In this document: positions 1 to 7,674 of the stretch, one piece after another
Layout: every line of letters starts with the position of its first letter
Numbering within the stretch: position 1 is the first letter of the stretch
Source of the DNA: Clostridia bacterium
Lineage (GTDB): Bacteria > Bacillota_A > Clostridia > Christensenellales > Aristaeellaceae
Direction of reading: 5' to 3'
NCBI GenBank assembly: GCA_017399225.1
Contig: JAFQEB010000014.1
Coordinates: 5,338-69,337, forward strand
DNA length: 64,000 nt
The notes under the pieces: generated by a model
Database searches by the model: none
Told to the model about the DNA's origin: nothing
The model's input: only the letters and a program-made list of their open reading frames with translations
Made by a program: the position numbers and the translations under genes

Positions 1-889
1 TACGCAGATCCTCCACGGCCTCTTCCTCGATGATCTCCGGGCGTGTCGCCCCCAGCAGCAGGCCGTAGAGTTGCTCAAACAGCAGGCGTTCTTCGGGCAT
101 CAGGCCCTCCATTGCGCCGCGGATGGTCTCCTCGTCCAGGTCGATGGAGATCCCTTCCCGGGGAGCTGTGCAGCCCAGCAGCTGCTCGGGCTCCGCAAGG
201 CCGGGATGCAGCAGCAGCATTTCGCCGTCCTGGTCGTAGGTGTAGTCATATGCAGAGCGCAGATAACGCATCGCCAGGGTACGTTCACCCTCGCCGCCGC
301 CCTCCAGCACATCTTCCAGGAGATGATACAGGGGCTCCTCGTAATGCAGCAGGCCGCCGATGTACAGCAGCGCCCGGATCACCGCATCGTGGTGCATCAG
401 CCTCACGCGGAGCTCCTCGTGCTTGCGGCTGGAAAGCACCATTGTCAGCGGCGTCAGCAGGGCATGGGGCATATGCAGCACAAATCGGTTCTCTTCATGG
501 GTGATGGAGCACCACATCCGCCGCACGAGGGATTCCGCGGCGCTCATTTCCTCCCAGTCCAGCAGCTCGGCCTCGCCCGCCAGGGTCAGCAGACGCTCCA
601 CCAGGTGATGCTCTTCTACTGTCAGCAGCGCGGCTTCCGCAGGCAGGCGGGTCAGCACCAGTGCCCGCAGCTCCTGCGTGGTGTGCAGGCGGCTCATGCG
701 CGGATGCTCCTGTCCGTCAAAGGATACCTGCCACAGCTCCTCTACCCGAAGGCTGTCATCGTAGGTATACAGGTTGAAATCCGGCAGGGCGGTCAGCCGC
801 TTCTCGCAGGCCTCCAGCTGTTGCTGACGCAGCAGGCTCATGGTTTTGTCTGCCCAGTGCAGACGCTTGACGTTCGCTTCCCGGAGCAA
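1..889 (-). CDS. Unknown acidic protein, 3' end outside window
   Basis: An open frame of about 296 codons runs off the left edge of the window. I chose a TTG start at 889 because a strong GGGAGGTGG ribosome site lies just upstream, followed further up by a near-consensus promoter. The frame begins LLREANVKRLHWADKTMSLL. The protein is rich in Leu, Glu and Arg, largely helical in appearance, and has no signal peptide, membrane segment or recognisable catalytic motif. It ends in the window with an acidic stretch (EIIEEEAVEDLR). I do not recognise the family. The intact frame, good RBS and promoter make it a real gene; the function is unknown. Confidence 0.75.
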   Translation of the reverse strand, partial: MLREANVKRLHWADKTMSLLRQQQLEACEKRLTALPDFNLYTYDDSLRVEELWQVSFDGQEHPRMSRLHTTQELRALVLTRLPAEAALLTVEEHHLVERLLTLAGEAELLDWEEMSAAESLVRRMWCSITHEENRFVLHMPHALLTPLTMVLSSRKHEELRVRLMHHDAVIRALLYIGGLLHYEEPLYHLLEDVLEGGGEGERTLAMRYLRSAYDYTYDQDGEMLLLHPGLAEPEQLLGCTAPREGISIDLDEETIRGAMEGLMPEERLLFEQLYGLLLGATRPEIIEEEAVEDLR

Positions 890-922
890 CGGCTCCACCT
901 CCCTCTTGCTTTCGTATCCTCT

Positions 923-950
923 ATTATACGGCATGATCCGCGTCTGTCAA
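923..950 (-). promoter_or_regulatory. Sigma-A promoter for the first gene
   Basis: On the minus strand a perfect TTGACA (945-950) is separated by 16 nt from a perfect TATAAT (923-928). It lies about 35 bp upstream of the TTG start at 889, so the gene is probably transcribed alone from here. Confidence 0.8.
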
Positions 951-1365
951 GTGCTGCATCCTGTCAAATGGACGGGAAAAGGTCACAGCTTCGACGGAAA
1001 TTGCCAGACCGGAAGCGGGTAATAAAGATTCTTCCTGGAAAACGGAGGAAACGGCCGGATGCAGCGAAATAGCCGTTGTAACTCCCGTACCCCACCGTAG
1101 GTGGGGGCCGCCTCTCACTACAATGGTAAAGCAGACGGCTTTGGGCGACGCGAGGCGACCGCAGGGGAGCCGAGCTAAAGCGTGCGCAACAAGGAAACAC
1201 ATGATTTCGTTCCCACAATATCCATGCGTGCTCAGCTATAACGAGGAGCAGTAACACGATCGCAGGAAGGGGCAAGGGGTGAAATCCCTTGCGGGGTTCA
1301 GGGGCAGAGCCCCTGGCCGTCGGAGACCTTTGTTTGTATAGCTTTCCTTGAAGAATCGAAATAAA
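951..1365. other. Non-coding interval, no gene seen
   Basis: About 400 bp with no credible ORF on either strand. It holds a hairpin CCCCACC/GGTGGGG at 1090-1106 and the GC-rich repeat at 1257-1316. No tRNA or known RNA was recognised. Confidence 0.6.
1257..1316 (-). repeat. GC-rich intergenic repeat, copy 1
   Basis: Read on the minus strand it has a GGGGC/GCCCC hairpin (CCAGGGGCTCTGCCCCTG), then CCCCGCAAGGG with a second stem GCAAGGG/CCCTTGC, and ends in CGATCG. The same order of elements occurs at 54883-54960, and the CGATCG end occurs again near 21290. It lies between genes and looks like a dispersed palindromic repeat family. Confidence 0.6.
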
Positions 1366-1389
1366 GGAGCGCACATTCCTGTACGCTCC
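1366..1389 (-). terminator. Rho-independent terminator
   Basis: On the minus strand a 9-bp stem (GGAGCGTAC with GTGCGCTCC, one G-T pair) with a 6-nt loop is followed by TTTATTTC. It sits just after the stop codon of the DUF3298 gene at 1399 and ends that transcription unit. Confidence 0.8.
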
Positions 1390-1398
1390 CTGACTATA

Positions 1399-2151
1399 TT
1401 ACATCTCGTCCTCCAGCTCCCATCGGGTGAGGGGTACCTGGAGCTCGCCGTGCTCCTCCGGGGCGATCACACCCGGCTGGAAAAAGAAAACGATGTCCCC
1501 GTTCTCCGCCAGGTAGAAGTCTTCCTCCGGGTAGAAGCTGGCCTCGAATTCCTCAAAGGTGAGATCCGCCCAAAGGGGATAGCCGCCCGTTTGCAGCTTA
1601 TCCCAGACCAGCTCGCGGGCTACCCGGTCCGCCTTGTTGGTCTGGCGGGTCTGCAGCCACTCGTCGGTTTCCTGCACGTCCAGCAGGCCCAGCAGGGTGG
1701 GCAGATTGGTGATCTTTCCTGCGCCGCTGCTGGTGAGGGGGAAGACGTGTCCGCTGATAACGAGGGTCGTGTCATCGCCCATCACCGTGCGCTTGATGAT
1801 CTTGACGGACAGATAATCTTCCTGCAGGCAGGTGATCTCATAGGAGACGTCCACGTTCTTCTGGGGATCGCCGGGCTGAAGGTCGGAGGCCTGCATGGGG
1901 GCTTCAAAGCCCAACGCATCCTCTGCTGCGTAGGAATAGGTCGTGTTGAACATCATGGCGAGGTCGCTGTCACCGGCCAGCTGCGGATAGCAATAGCGGT
2001 AGACGTACTGCGCGTCGGCTTCGGTGCTGTTCTCCGGGTACACATATACGCCGGTGATATCTTCAGCGAAGGTGACAGGTGCGTCCTCGGCCAGCGCGGG
2101 CACGAGGCAGATCGCCAGTGCCAGCAGCAGGGAGAGAAGGGTGTGCTTCAT
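1399..2151 (-). CDS. Secreted DUF3298 (RsiV-like C-terminal domain) protein
   Basis: 250 residues starting at ATG 2151 behind AAGGAGG. Residues 1-20 (MKHTLLSLLLALAICLVPALA) form a signal peptide. The C-terminal part (tract ending FFFQPGVIAPEEHGELQVPL) matches the end of the DUF3298 domain found in the anti-sigma factor RsiV and in the lysozyme-inhibitor-like PdaC family. Unlike RsiV there is no membrane anchor or cytoplasmic anti-sigma part, so it is probably a free secreted or wall-associated protein. It is the last gene of a unit with the zinc-ribbon protein and the thioredoxin-reductase-like gene, with a 40-nt gap and then a terminator. The substrate or ligand is unknown. Confidence 0.75.
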   Translation of the reverse strand: MKHTLLSLLLALAICLVPALAEDAPVTFAEDITGVYVYPENSTEADAQYVYRYCYPQLAGDSDLAMMFNTTYSYAAEDALGFEAPMQASDLQPGDPQKNVDVSYEITCLQEDYLSVKIIKRTVMGDDTTLVISGHVFPLTSSGAGKITNLPTLLGLLDVQETDEWLQTRQTNKADRVARELVWDKLQTGGYPLWADLTFEEFEASFYPEEDFYLAENGDIVFFFQPGVIAPEEHGELQVPLTRWELEDEM

Positions 2152-2191
2152 GGCGTCCTCCTTGGAAATGGAATGCGGAAAGGGGCGCGGG

Positions 2192-3052
2192 TCAGGCGTT
2201 TTGCAGATCCTCTGCCGCGCTGATGGCGGCGATGTTGCCTTCACCTACCGCTTTGGCAATCTGCAGGGGATGGCCGGTGCAGTCGCCGCAGGCATACACC
2301 CGGGGGAGATTGGTGCCCATGCGGCGGTCAACGCGGATGAATGCGCCGTTCAGGTCGATACCGGGCAGCAGGCTGTCCGGGGCGACAGCCGGGCGGAAGA
2401 TGAATACGCCATCGTAGATCTTTTCGCCCAGGTTGGTCTTCACGGCGATCCGGCCGTCCTCCTGGCGGATGAGCTCCTTTGGTGTGCCCTCGCACAGGGT
2501 GTAGGGTACATGGGCGGGCTGATCATGCCGGGCAAGGAAGTAGTAGTCCACATGGCTGGCGAGGCCGGCGAGGAACTCGCCTTCTTCGACGCCGCCCGTC
2601 CAGGCGGAGAGGACGGCTACCTCGCGATCCCGGTAGAACATGCCGTCACAGGTGCCGCACCAGCTGACGCCCATGCCGATGAGGGCTTCCTCGCCGGGCA
2701 GGAGTTTGGGCCGCGCTGCGCCCGTGGCCAGCACAATGGCGCGGCTTTCCACGATATCGTTGCCTACAAGGGTCATATAGCCTGCGCTGCCGTTGGGCAT
2801 GATCTGCCGGGCCAGCTGGTCGATGACCTGCGCGCCTGCATCCTCTGCCTGCCGGCGGAAGATGTGCAGCAGCTCCCTGCCGGAAACCTGGGGAAGGCCG
2901 GGATAGTTGTCGATCCTTTCCGCCTTTTGAAGCCATCCGGTCGAGGAGGCGGCGGCAGCCACCGTAACGCTCAGATTACGCTGGCGGGCGGTCAGGGCGC
3001 AGCTCCACGCTGCGGGGCCTGAACCGATGATGAGCAGATCACAGTTTGACAT
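2192..3052 (-). CDS. Thioredoxin-reductase-like flavoprotein lacking NADPH motifs
   Basis: 286 residues, shorter than the usual 310-320 of TrxB. The N-terminal FAD motif (LLIIGSGPAA), DNYPGLP, the redox pair in WCGTCDG (canonical CATCDG) and the C-terminal FAD motif ACGDCTG are all present, so the fold and disulfide chemistry are secure. The NADPH domain is degenerate: where TrxB has GGGDSA this protein has SAWTGGVE, and the HRR signature is replaced by LARHDQP. Known clostridial ferredoxin-dependent flavin thioredoxin reductases (FFTR) lose these same motifs, so I infer ferredoxin or another donor instead of NADPH. A thioredoxin gene lies 3.2 kb upstream on the same strand. An alternative is a TrxB-like oxidoreductase of other function. 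Confidence 0.85.
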   Translation of the reverse strand: MSNCDLLIIGSGPAAWSCALTARQRNLSVTVAAAASSTGWLQKAERIDNYPGLPQVSGRELLHIFRRQAEDAGAQVIDQLARQIMPNGSAGYMTLVGNDIVESRAIVLATGAARPKLLPGEEALIGMGVSWCGTCDGMFYRDREVAVLSAWTGGVEEGEFLAGLASHVDYYFLARHDQPAHVPYTLCEGTPKELIRQEDGRIAVKTNLGEKIYDGVFIFRPAVAPDSLLPGIDLNGAFIRVDRRMGTNLPRVYACGDCTGHPLQIAKAVGEGNIAAISAAEDLQNA

Positions 3053-3078
3053 AGGCAGCTCCTTACTTCATGGGGCGG

Positions 3079-4902
3079 TTACTGCAGGTAGGTGTAGCGG
3101 GCGACGAGCCAGGGCATACCGTTGTAGGAGCCGTAGACGTCCGCATAGATGTTGTAGTAAACGCCTTCCTTCCATTTGGTCTTGGTCTGATTTTCCAGCA
3201 AAACCGGCTGGCTCTTGCCGTCCACAGAGCAGTAGAACACCGCCATCTGCGGGCTTTCGGAAACGAAGTGATCCACCTGGCCCTGGGCGAGATAGATCTG
3301 TGCGCGGGAGGCACGGAAGCTGATGTTGCCCACCAGCTCCGCATAATCGGCAGGTTTGCCGAGATCCCAGGCCTTGCGGGTATACACATCCTGATTGGGG
3401 AGGTAATAGATCACATAGTCGACCTGGGAGGTCTTTTTGCCGGGGTAGGAGGCCTGGATGGAGACGGTGTTATAGCCGATCTTGTCGAAGATGGCGTAGA
3501 AGGTGAATTCGCCCGTCGTATCCAGGTTGGTGATGTTCAGATCGGAATGGGGGGAGAGAATGTCGATCTCCGCACCGGGGACGGTGGTACAGGTGATCTG
3601 GTACTTGTCCTCATTGGTGGAGGTATAGGTGGTCGCTGCAAGATCCAGGGGGATCTCCTGCACCTCGCGGTACAGCGTGACAGCCAGAGAGTTATTGCGG
3701 CAGTAGGGGCTGCGCACCTCCACGTTGTAGACGTTGTCGCCAATGGGCTGCACGGTTGCGTTGTAGATCAGCAGACCGCTTTCATCCACTGCGTCGGACA
3801 TATCCACGCCGTTGATCTTCACCGTCGAGCCGGCACGCACCTTGAAGTGCATGGAGTACATGGGCGTTGTGACCTCGGTGCGCAGGCTCTCGGGGGTCAC
3901 CAGCTCAATGGGGCTCAGGGGGATGGAGATATCGTACTGGATGGGGGCGAGGGGCTTGAGGAGCTCCGGCGATGTGAGCAGCAGCGGCGTCAGGGTGACG
4001 GTCATGGTTTCGTCCGTAACGACGTCCAGCTCGTCATACCACACATGATCCTCGATGACGATGGTGGCAAAGCCGCCGATGACCTCATACCGGTCGTGCA
4101 GCTCGTTGATGTAAATGATCTGCCCGTCCTCGCCGGGGATGAGGATGGTGTGGGCAGCAAGGTCGTTGAGCAGCGAAGCAGAGACCAGCGCGCCGTTATC
4201 CCGGGCGTAGGCCTCCTGATATTTCTGGTAGGCCGTGACGCCGATCACCGCTGCAAGGCAGATGACGACGAGGATCAGCGCGGTGGTGATGACCGTGATG
4301 GCGTGGCGGGAGCGCTTGCGGCGGGAGGGCGTCTGGGGCAGCTCATGGAGATTCGGCGGCTGCTTGAAGACGTTGTTCTGGCGCATATCTTCGACGATGG
4401 GATCATACGCCCGGGTATCCTGCCACTGGGCAGGCGCGGAAACGATGCGGGTGCCGCGCGGGTTGCGGGCCACGGGCTGGGGCGCCTCCTGTGCAGGGGT
4501 CTCAGGCGCGGGCTCCTGGTCATACAGACCGCTGACGGATACGCGGGCGCTGTGCTTTTCCTCCTCCGGCGCCGGTGCGGCCTCCTCTGCGGGAAGCTCG
4601 CGCTGGGCGGCAGGGGCGTTGCGCTGCAAGGCGCGGGCCTTCATCTGATCCAGCCGGGCCTGACCGTCGTCCTTACGGGCCTTGAGCTCCATCATTTCCG
4701 CAGCCAGCACCTCGCGGTCATCCGGGGAGATATCCACCTCGCCGTCCTCGTCCACGCGGATGTAGGCCTTGCCGGCCTTGCTGTCCTTCAGCTGGGAGCG
4801 CCAGCTGGGCTCGACGGGCCGATCCGTGCTAAGCTCCGTGCCGCAGCGGATGCAGCGCGGCAGCGTAGCGCGGTTCCATTGGTTGCAATTCGGGCATCTC
4901 AT
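3079..4902 (-). CDS. Membrane protein with N-terminal zinc ribbon and large extracellular part
   Basis: 607 residues. It opens with a zinc ribbon (CPNCNQWN...CIRCG, residues 3-20). A long charged, Ala/Pro/Glu-rich cytoplasmic linker follows to about residue 200, then one transmembrane helix (ITVITTALILVVICLAAVIGV). About 380 residues are predicted outside, probably beta-rich domains with Thr/Val-rich strands; the last 100 resemble an SH3-like or dockerin-like sensor only loosely. I do not recognise a named family for the outer part. It is followed after 26 nt by the thioredoxin-reductase-like gene and preceded by an LCP gene, suggesting an envelope role, but this is inference. Confidence 0.8.
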   Translation of the reverse strand: MRCPNCNQWNRATLPRCIRCGTELSTDRPVEPSWRSQLKDSKAGKAYIRVDEDGEVDISPDDREVLAAEMMELKARKDDGQARLDQMKARALQRNAPAAQRELPAEEAAPAPEEEKHSARVSVSGLYDQEPAPETPAQEAPQPVARNPRGTRIVSAPAQWQDTRAYDPIVEDMRQNNVFKQPPNLHELPQTPSRRKRSRHAITVITTALILVVICLAAVIGVTAYQKYQEAYARDNGALVSASLLNDLAAHTILIPGEDGQIIYINELHDRYEVIGGFATIVIEDHVWYDELDVVTDETMTVTLTPLLLTSPELLKPLAPIQYDISIPLSPIELVTPESLRTEVTTPMYSMHFKVRAGSTVKINGVDMSDAVDESGLLIYNATVQPIGDNVYNVEVRSPYCRNNSLAVTLYREVQEIPLDLAATTYTSTNEDKYQITCTTVPGAEIDILSPHSDLNITNLDTTGEFTFYAIFDKIGYNTVSIQASYPGKKTSQVDYVIYYLPNQDVYTRKAWDLGKPADYAELVGNISFRASRAQIYLAQGQVDHFVSESPQMAVFYCSVDGKSQPVLLENQTKTKWKEGVYYNIYADVYGSYNGMPWLVARYTYLQ

Positions 4903-4932
4903 GCGGTTACTCCTTGCGCGTTTCCGCGCTTA

Positions 4933-5868
4933 TCAGTCGTCATAATCCTCGTCGTCGATGACCAGCCAGCCGCACTCCATGTAATCGTTCAGATCCTCGC
5001 GGCTCTTCACCCAGTCGATCTCCTGCACGGACATACCGGCATACTTGATCGGGGAAACGGCGTCCTCCTGGGGGATGCGCAGCTCTTCGATCACGCAGGA
5101 GCGCAGGCTGTAGGCGATCTCCATCGCCTGCACCATCTCATCCAGGGACATATTGGTCATCGTCGTGTTTTCGGAGATCGAGTCCACCAGCGCCCGGGCC
5201 TGGTCATAGGTCATCACGCGGCACTTGTCCGCCAGGGTGGAAAGCACCGTGCGGGCGCGCTGGGTGCGCATGAAGTCGCCGCCGCCGCCGCTCTTGCGGA
5301 TGCGCATGTAGATGACCGCAGCACGGCCGGTGAACAGATAGGTGCCCGCCCGGTTCATCTTCGGCGTCGTCTGATGGGCGTCCAGGGGATAATCCCGCAG
5401 GTAGCGGGCGTCGGAGGCGCTCACGTCGATCTCCACGCCGCCCATATAGTCCACGATGTTGGCCACCTGCTGGAAGTCGAACAGCACATACTTCTCGATC
5501 CTGATGCCAAAATGCTGGCTGAGCACCTTGCACAGCTCCTCAGGACCGTAGTTTTTCGCGATGTAAGTCACGCGGCCGATCACGCCGTCGGGGCGGACCA
5601 CCAGCGCGTCGCGGATCAGGGAGGTCAGCATGATGCGGTTGGCGCGGGTATCCAGCGTCAGCAGCATGATGCCGTCAGTGTTGCCCAGGTTCTGCGGCTT
5701 GCCCTTCCACTGATCCACGCACAGCAGCAGATAATGGTGCATACCGTCGCGGGTCTCAGGCAGCTCTTCATAGGGAATGATCTCAATGGGCTTGGGTTCG
5801 TCAGCCAGGGCAGAGAAGCAGGGCAGCATCAGCGCAAGGGCCAGAAGCAGGCAAAGCAGTTTCTTCAT
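4933..5868 (-). CDS. LytR-CpsA-Psr (LCP) family protein, secreted form
   Basis: 311 residues. LCP enzymes transfer undecaprenyl-phosphate-linked glycopolymers to peptidoglycan outside the membrane. The signal peptide (MKKLLCLLLALALMLPCFSALA) is followed by the LCP core: LLLCVD, TDGIMLLTLDTRANRIMLTSLIRD, the VDYMGGVEIDV motif, and the late block GRAAVIYMRIRKS with a downstream FMRTQRAR arginine cluster. Most LCP proteins keep an N-terminal anchor; here the helix looks cleavable. An extended -10 promoter lies about 95 bp upstream, and the zinc-ribbon membrane protein follows after 30 nt. The exact polymer transferred cannot be told from sequence. Confidence 0.88.
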   Translation of the reverse strand: MKKLLCLLLALALMLPCFSALADEPKPIEIIPYEELPETRDGMHHYLLLCVDQWKGKPQNLGNTDGIMLLTLDTRANRIMLTSLIRDALVVRPDGVIGRVTYIAKNYGPEELCKVLSQHFGIRIEKYVLFDFQQVANIVDYMGGVEIDVSASDARYLRDYPLDAHQTTPKMNRAGTYLFTGRAAVIYMRIRKSGGGGDFMRTQRARTVLSTLADKCRVMTYDQARALVDSISENTTMTNMSLDEMVQAMEIAYSLRSCVIEELRIPQEDAVSPIKYAGMSVQEIDWVKSREDLNDYMECGWLVIDDEDYDD

Positions 5869-5963
5869 CGTGTGTTCTCCTTTGAAGAATGGTGTATATT
5901 ACATAAACGGAGCAAGCTGCGCTTTTTGTCCCGCCGGGAATGAAAAAGCAGCGGAACATTACT

Positions 5964-5972
5964 ATTATAGCA
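5964..5972 (-). promoter_or_regulatory. Extended -10 promoter for the LCP gene
   Basis: Minus-strand TGCTATAAT, an extended -10 with a perfect hexamer and no convincing -35. It lies about 95 bp upstream of the ATG at 5868. Confidence 0.6.
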
Positions 5973-6009
5973 TTGATTGGCTGCAAAGGGAAGTGCGGGA
6001 ATGAAAAAA

Positions 6010-6255
6010 GCAGCCCTAACAGGACGCTCGACCTGTCAAAAACCTCCACGGGAGGTGTCGGAGGGCCCGCAGGCTCTCTGACTGTAATCGTATCGCGGGG
6101 CTTTGCCGCGCGGGCGGGGCGGTTTCGGCTTTCGCCGAAACCATTCCTTACATTTTTTGCGGCCGTCAGCGTTAGCTGACAGCAAAAAATGCAAAACCTC
6201 CACTCAAAAAAGTGGCCGCAGCCACTTTTTTGACACGCAGTGCAGCCCTAACGGA
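6010..6255. repeat. Palindrome-dense non-coding element flanked by direct repeats
   Basis: A gene-free patch bounded by direct repeats of GCAGCCCTAAC (6010-6020 and 6242-6252), each followed by a GGAC. Inside are stacked hairpins: GGTTTCGGC/GCCGAAACC at 6121-6142, a nested pair CATTTTTTGC (6151-6160) with GCAAAAAATG (6182-6191) enclosing GTCAGC/GCTGAC, and a perfect 13-bp pair at 6204-6233. It may be a non-autonomous repeat element or a merged set of terminators; no transposase is present. Confidence 0.6.
6204..6233 (-). terminator. Bidirectional-looking terminator downstream of trxA
   Basis: A perfect 13-bp inverted repeat (TCAAAAAAGTGGC / GCCACTTTTTTGA, 4-nt loop). On the minus strand the GTGGC stem is followed by TTTTTTG, a good intrinsic terminator about 50 nt past the trxA stop. 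Confidence 0.7.
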
Positions 6256-6277
6256 CTGCTTTTGCAGGAAAAGGATA

Positions 6278-6592
6278 TCAAAGCGCCTTCTTGATCATAT
6301 CTTCCAGCGCGTCCTTGGGCATGAAACCCAGCTTCTGGTCAACGACCTTACCATCCTTGAAAAGGATCAGCGTGGGGATGCTCATCACGCGGAACTGCTT
6401 GGCCAGCTCGGGGCACTTGTCCACGTCCACCTTGCCGACGGCGAGGCTGTCGCGGTATTCGGCGGAGACCTCCTCCACCACAGGGGCAAGCATACGGCAG
6501 GGGCCGCACCAGGGCGCCCAGAAGTCCACCAGAACGGGTTTTTCCTGATTGATGAAGGTGCTGAATTCTTCGGTCATGATCTCTTTTGCCAT
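6278..6592 (-). CDS. trxA: Thioredoxin
   Basis: 104 residues, the normal size for a bacterial thioredoxin. The active site is WCGPC (Cys29, Cys32) in the standard setting VDFWAPWCGPCRM, and the conserved cis-proline loop SIPTL is present. It reduces cytoplasmic protein disulfides. It follows the RseC-like gene on the same strand after 33 nt, with a good RBS, and the intrinsic terminator at 6204-6233 ends the unit. The only thioredoxin-reductase-like gene in the window is the NADPH-motif-less one at 2192-3052, a possible partner. Confidence 0.96.
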   Translation of the reverse strand: MAKEIMTEEFSTFINQEKPVLVDFWAPWCGPCRMLAPVVEEVSAEYRDSLAVGKVDVDKCPELAKQFRVMSIPTLILFKDGKVVDQKLGFMPKDALEDMIKKAL

Positions 6593-6625
6593 GAGATTGT
6601 CCTCCTTTGATTGTGATCGGGGATA

Positions 6626-7045
6626 TCAGTTGTCGCTTTCAAAAACCGCAGGGATGACACGCACCAGCTGGGGCTTCCAGCGAGGATCGTTCGTGCGGCG
6701 GCGCTCCGTCAGAAAGAGGATCAGTCCGGGGATTGCCACGCCGAGGATGCCGCCGATCGCGCTGCCCAGGGAGCTCTCTGCGCCTGCCAGCTTATCGCCC
6801 AGCAGCATACCTGCAAACAGGCCGAGCACGGGGATCAGATAGACGATGAAGGACGCCTTCGTTACCGCATGATCGGGCAGGGATACCACGGCCTTGTCGC
6901 CCACTTGGCCCTTGCCCTTGAGGCGCAGGCTCATCACCTTCTGGCCGCCGTGGCAGGCGTTGCACTTCTCGCAGTCCTTCGGGCGGCAGAATTCGATCTC
7001 CAGCCATTCACCCTGTACGGATTTGATCTCGCCGGTTCTTTCCAT
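6626..7045 (-). CDS. SoxR-reducing system / RseC-MucC family membrane protein
   Basis: 139 residues from ATG 7045 (GGAG 9 nt upstream); a longer frame upstream lacks an RBS. The N-terminal half holds the cysteine set CRPKDCEKCNACHGG and MSLRLKGKGQVGDKAVVSLPD, then two membrane segments (ASFIVYLIPVLGLFAGMLLG and GSAIGGILGVAIPGLILFL). This is the layout of the RseC/MucC family, whose clostridial members neighbour Rnf or redox genes and are thought to help electron transfer. Placed directly before trxA, it suggests a thiol-redox unit. The biochemical role in Firmicutes is unsettled. Confidence 0.85.
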   Translation of the reverse strand: MERTGEIKSVQGEWLEIEFCRPKDCEKCNACHGGQKVMSLRLKGKGQVGDKAVVSLPDHAVTKASFIVYLIPVLGLFAGMLLGDKLAGAESSLGSAIGGILGVAIPGLILFLTERRRTNDPRWKPQLVRVIPAVFESDN

Positions 7046-7167
7046 AGGCTTTTCGCTCCTGACTATCGATGTGATACAACCAGTATACCACACTTTTCAC
7101 AGGAAAGGAAGTGTTTCCGGTCATTTACATGATACCCGGCATACACGCATTTGAAACATCGAAATTG

Positions 7168-7674
7168 CTATTGGGCCGTAATGATCTGCACATTCGCCGG
7201 CGCAATGCCTGCATGGGCGTCTGCAAGGGTCATGACGAGGGCCGCCTCTGCGTCGGTGAAGGCGGGCTGCTCCGTCACGATGGTCAGGCTGCCGCCCTGA
7301 ACCACCGCTGCGCAGGGGGCGAGACTGCTGCCGGTCAGGGCGGTTTCGATGGCCTCCTGAGCCTCATGATTGCGAATGATCTCCTGCAGCTGCTCCGCGG
7401 CGTCCTGACGCGTGAGACCGTCCAGGCCTTCCTGATCGACCAGCCGCTGCAGGGCGATGAGCTCCTGCTCGTAGAGGCTCGTCCGTTCCCGGACATAGGC
7501 TCCGACCGTCTGGACGGGATCGCCGGTAACGGACATGACGGGCAGGGTGGAGGCAGGGTATGCTTCCTCCAGCCTGCGCTGGTTTGCTGCGCTGCTGATG
7601 CACAGGGTCGAAAGCAGCAGCGTCAGCAGAAACAGGTTCCGGTGCCTGGTCAGAAAATCTCCGAAGCGTTTCAT
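7168..7674 (-). CDS. spoIIIAH: Stage III sporulation protein AH
   Basis: 168 residues (B. subtilis protein 218). One N-terminal membrane helix (NLFLLTLLLSTLCISSA), a helical linker, and a C-terminal ring-building-motif domain (QEAIETALTGSSLAPCAAVVQGGSLTIVTEQPAFTDAEAALVMTLA split over residues 100-150). SpoIIIAH sits in the mother-cell membrane and binds forespore SpoIIQ across the intermembrane space to build the feeding channel. It is the last gene of the spoIIIA operon, overlapping spoIIIAG by 4 nt (ATGA). No terminator is obvious in the 120 bp that follow. Confidence 0.9.
   Translation of the reverse strand: MKRFGDFLTRHRNLFLLTLLLSTLCISSAANQRRLEEAYPASTLPVMSVTGDPVQTVGAYVRERTSLYEQELIALQRLVDQEGLDGLTRQDAAEQLQEIIRNHEAQEAIETALTGSSLAPCAAVVQGGSLTIVTEQPAFTDAEAALVMTLADAHAGIAPANVQIITAQ

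Noticed and set aside
3070..5943. 957-codon plus-strand open frame
   Set aside because: It spans two well-supported minus-strand genes and their gap; composition is shadow-like (His/Gly/Val-rich).
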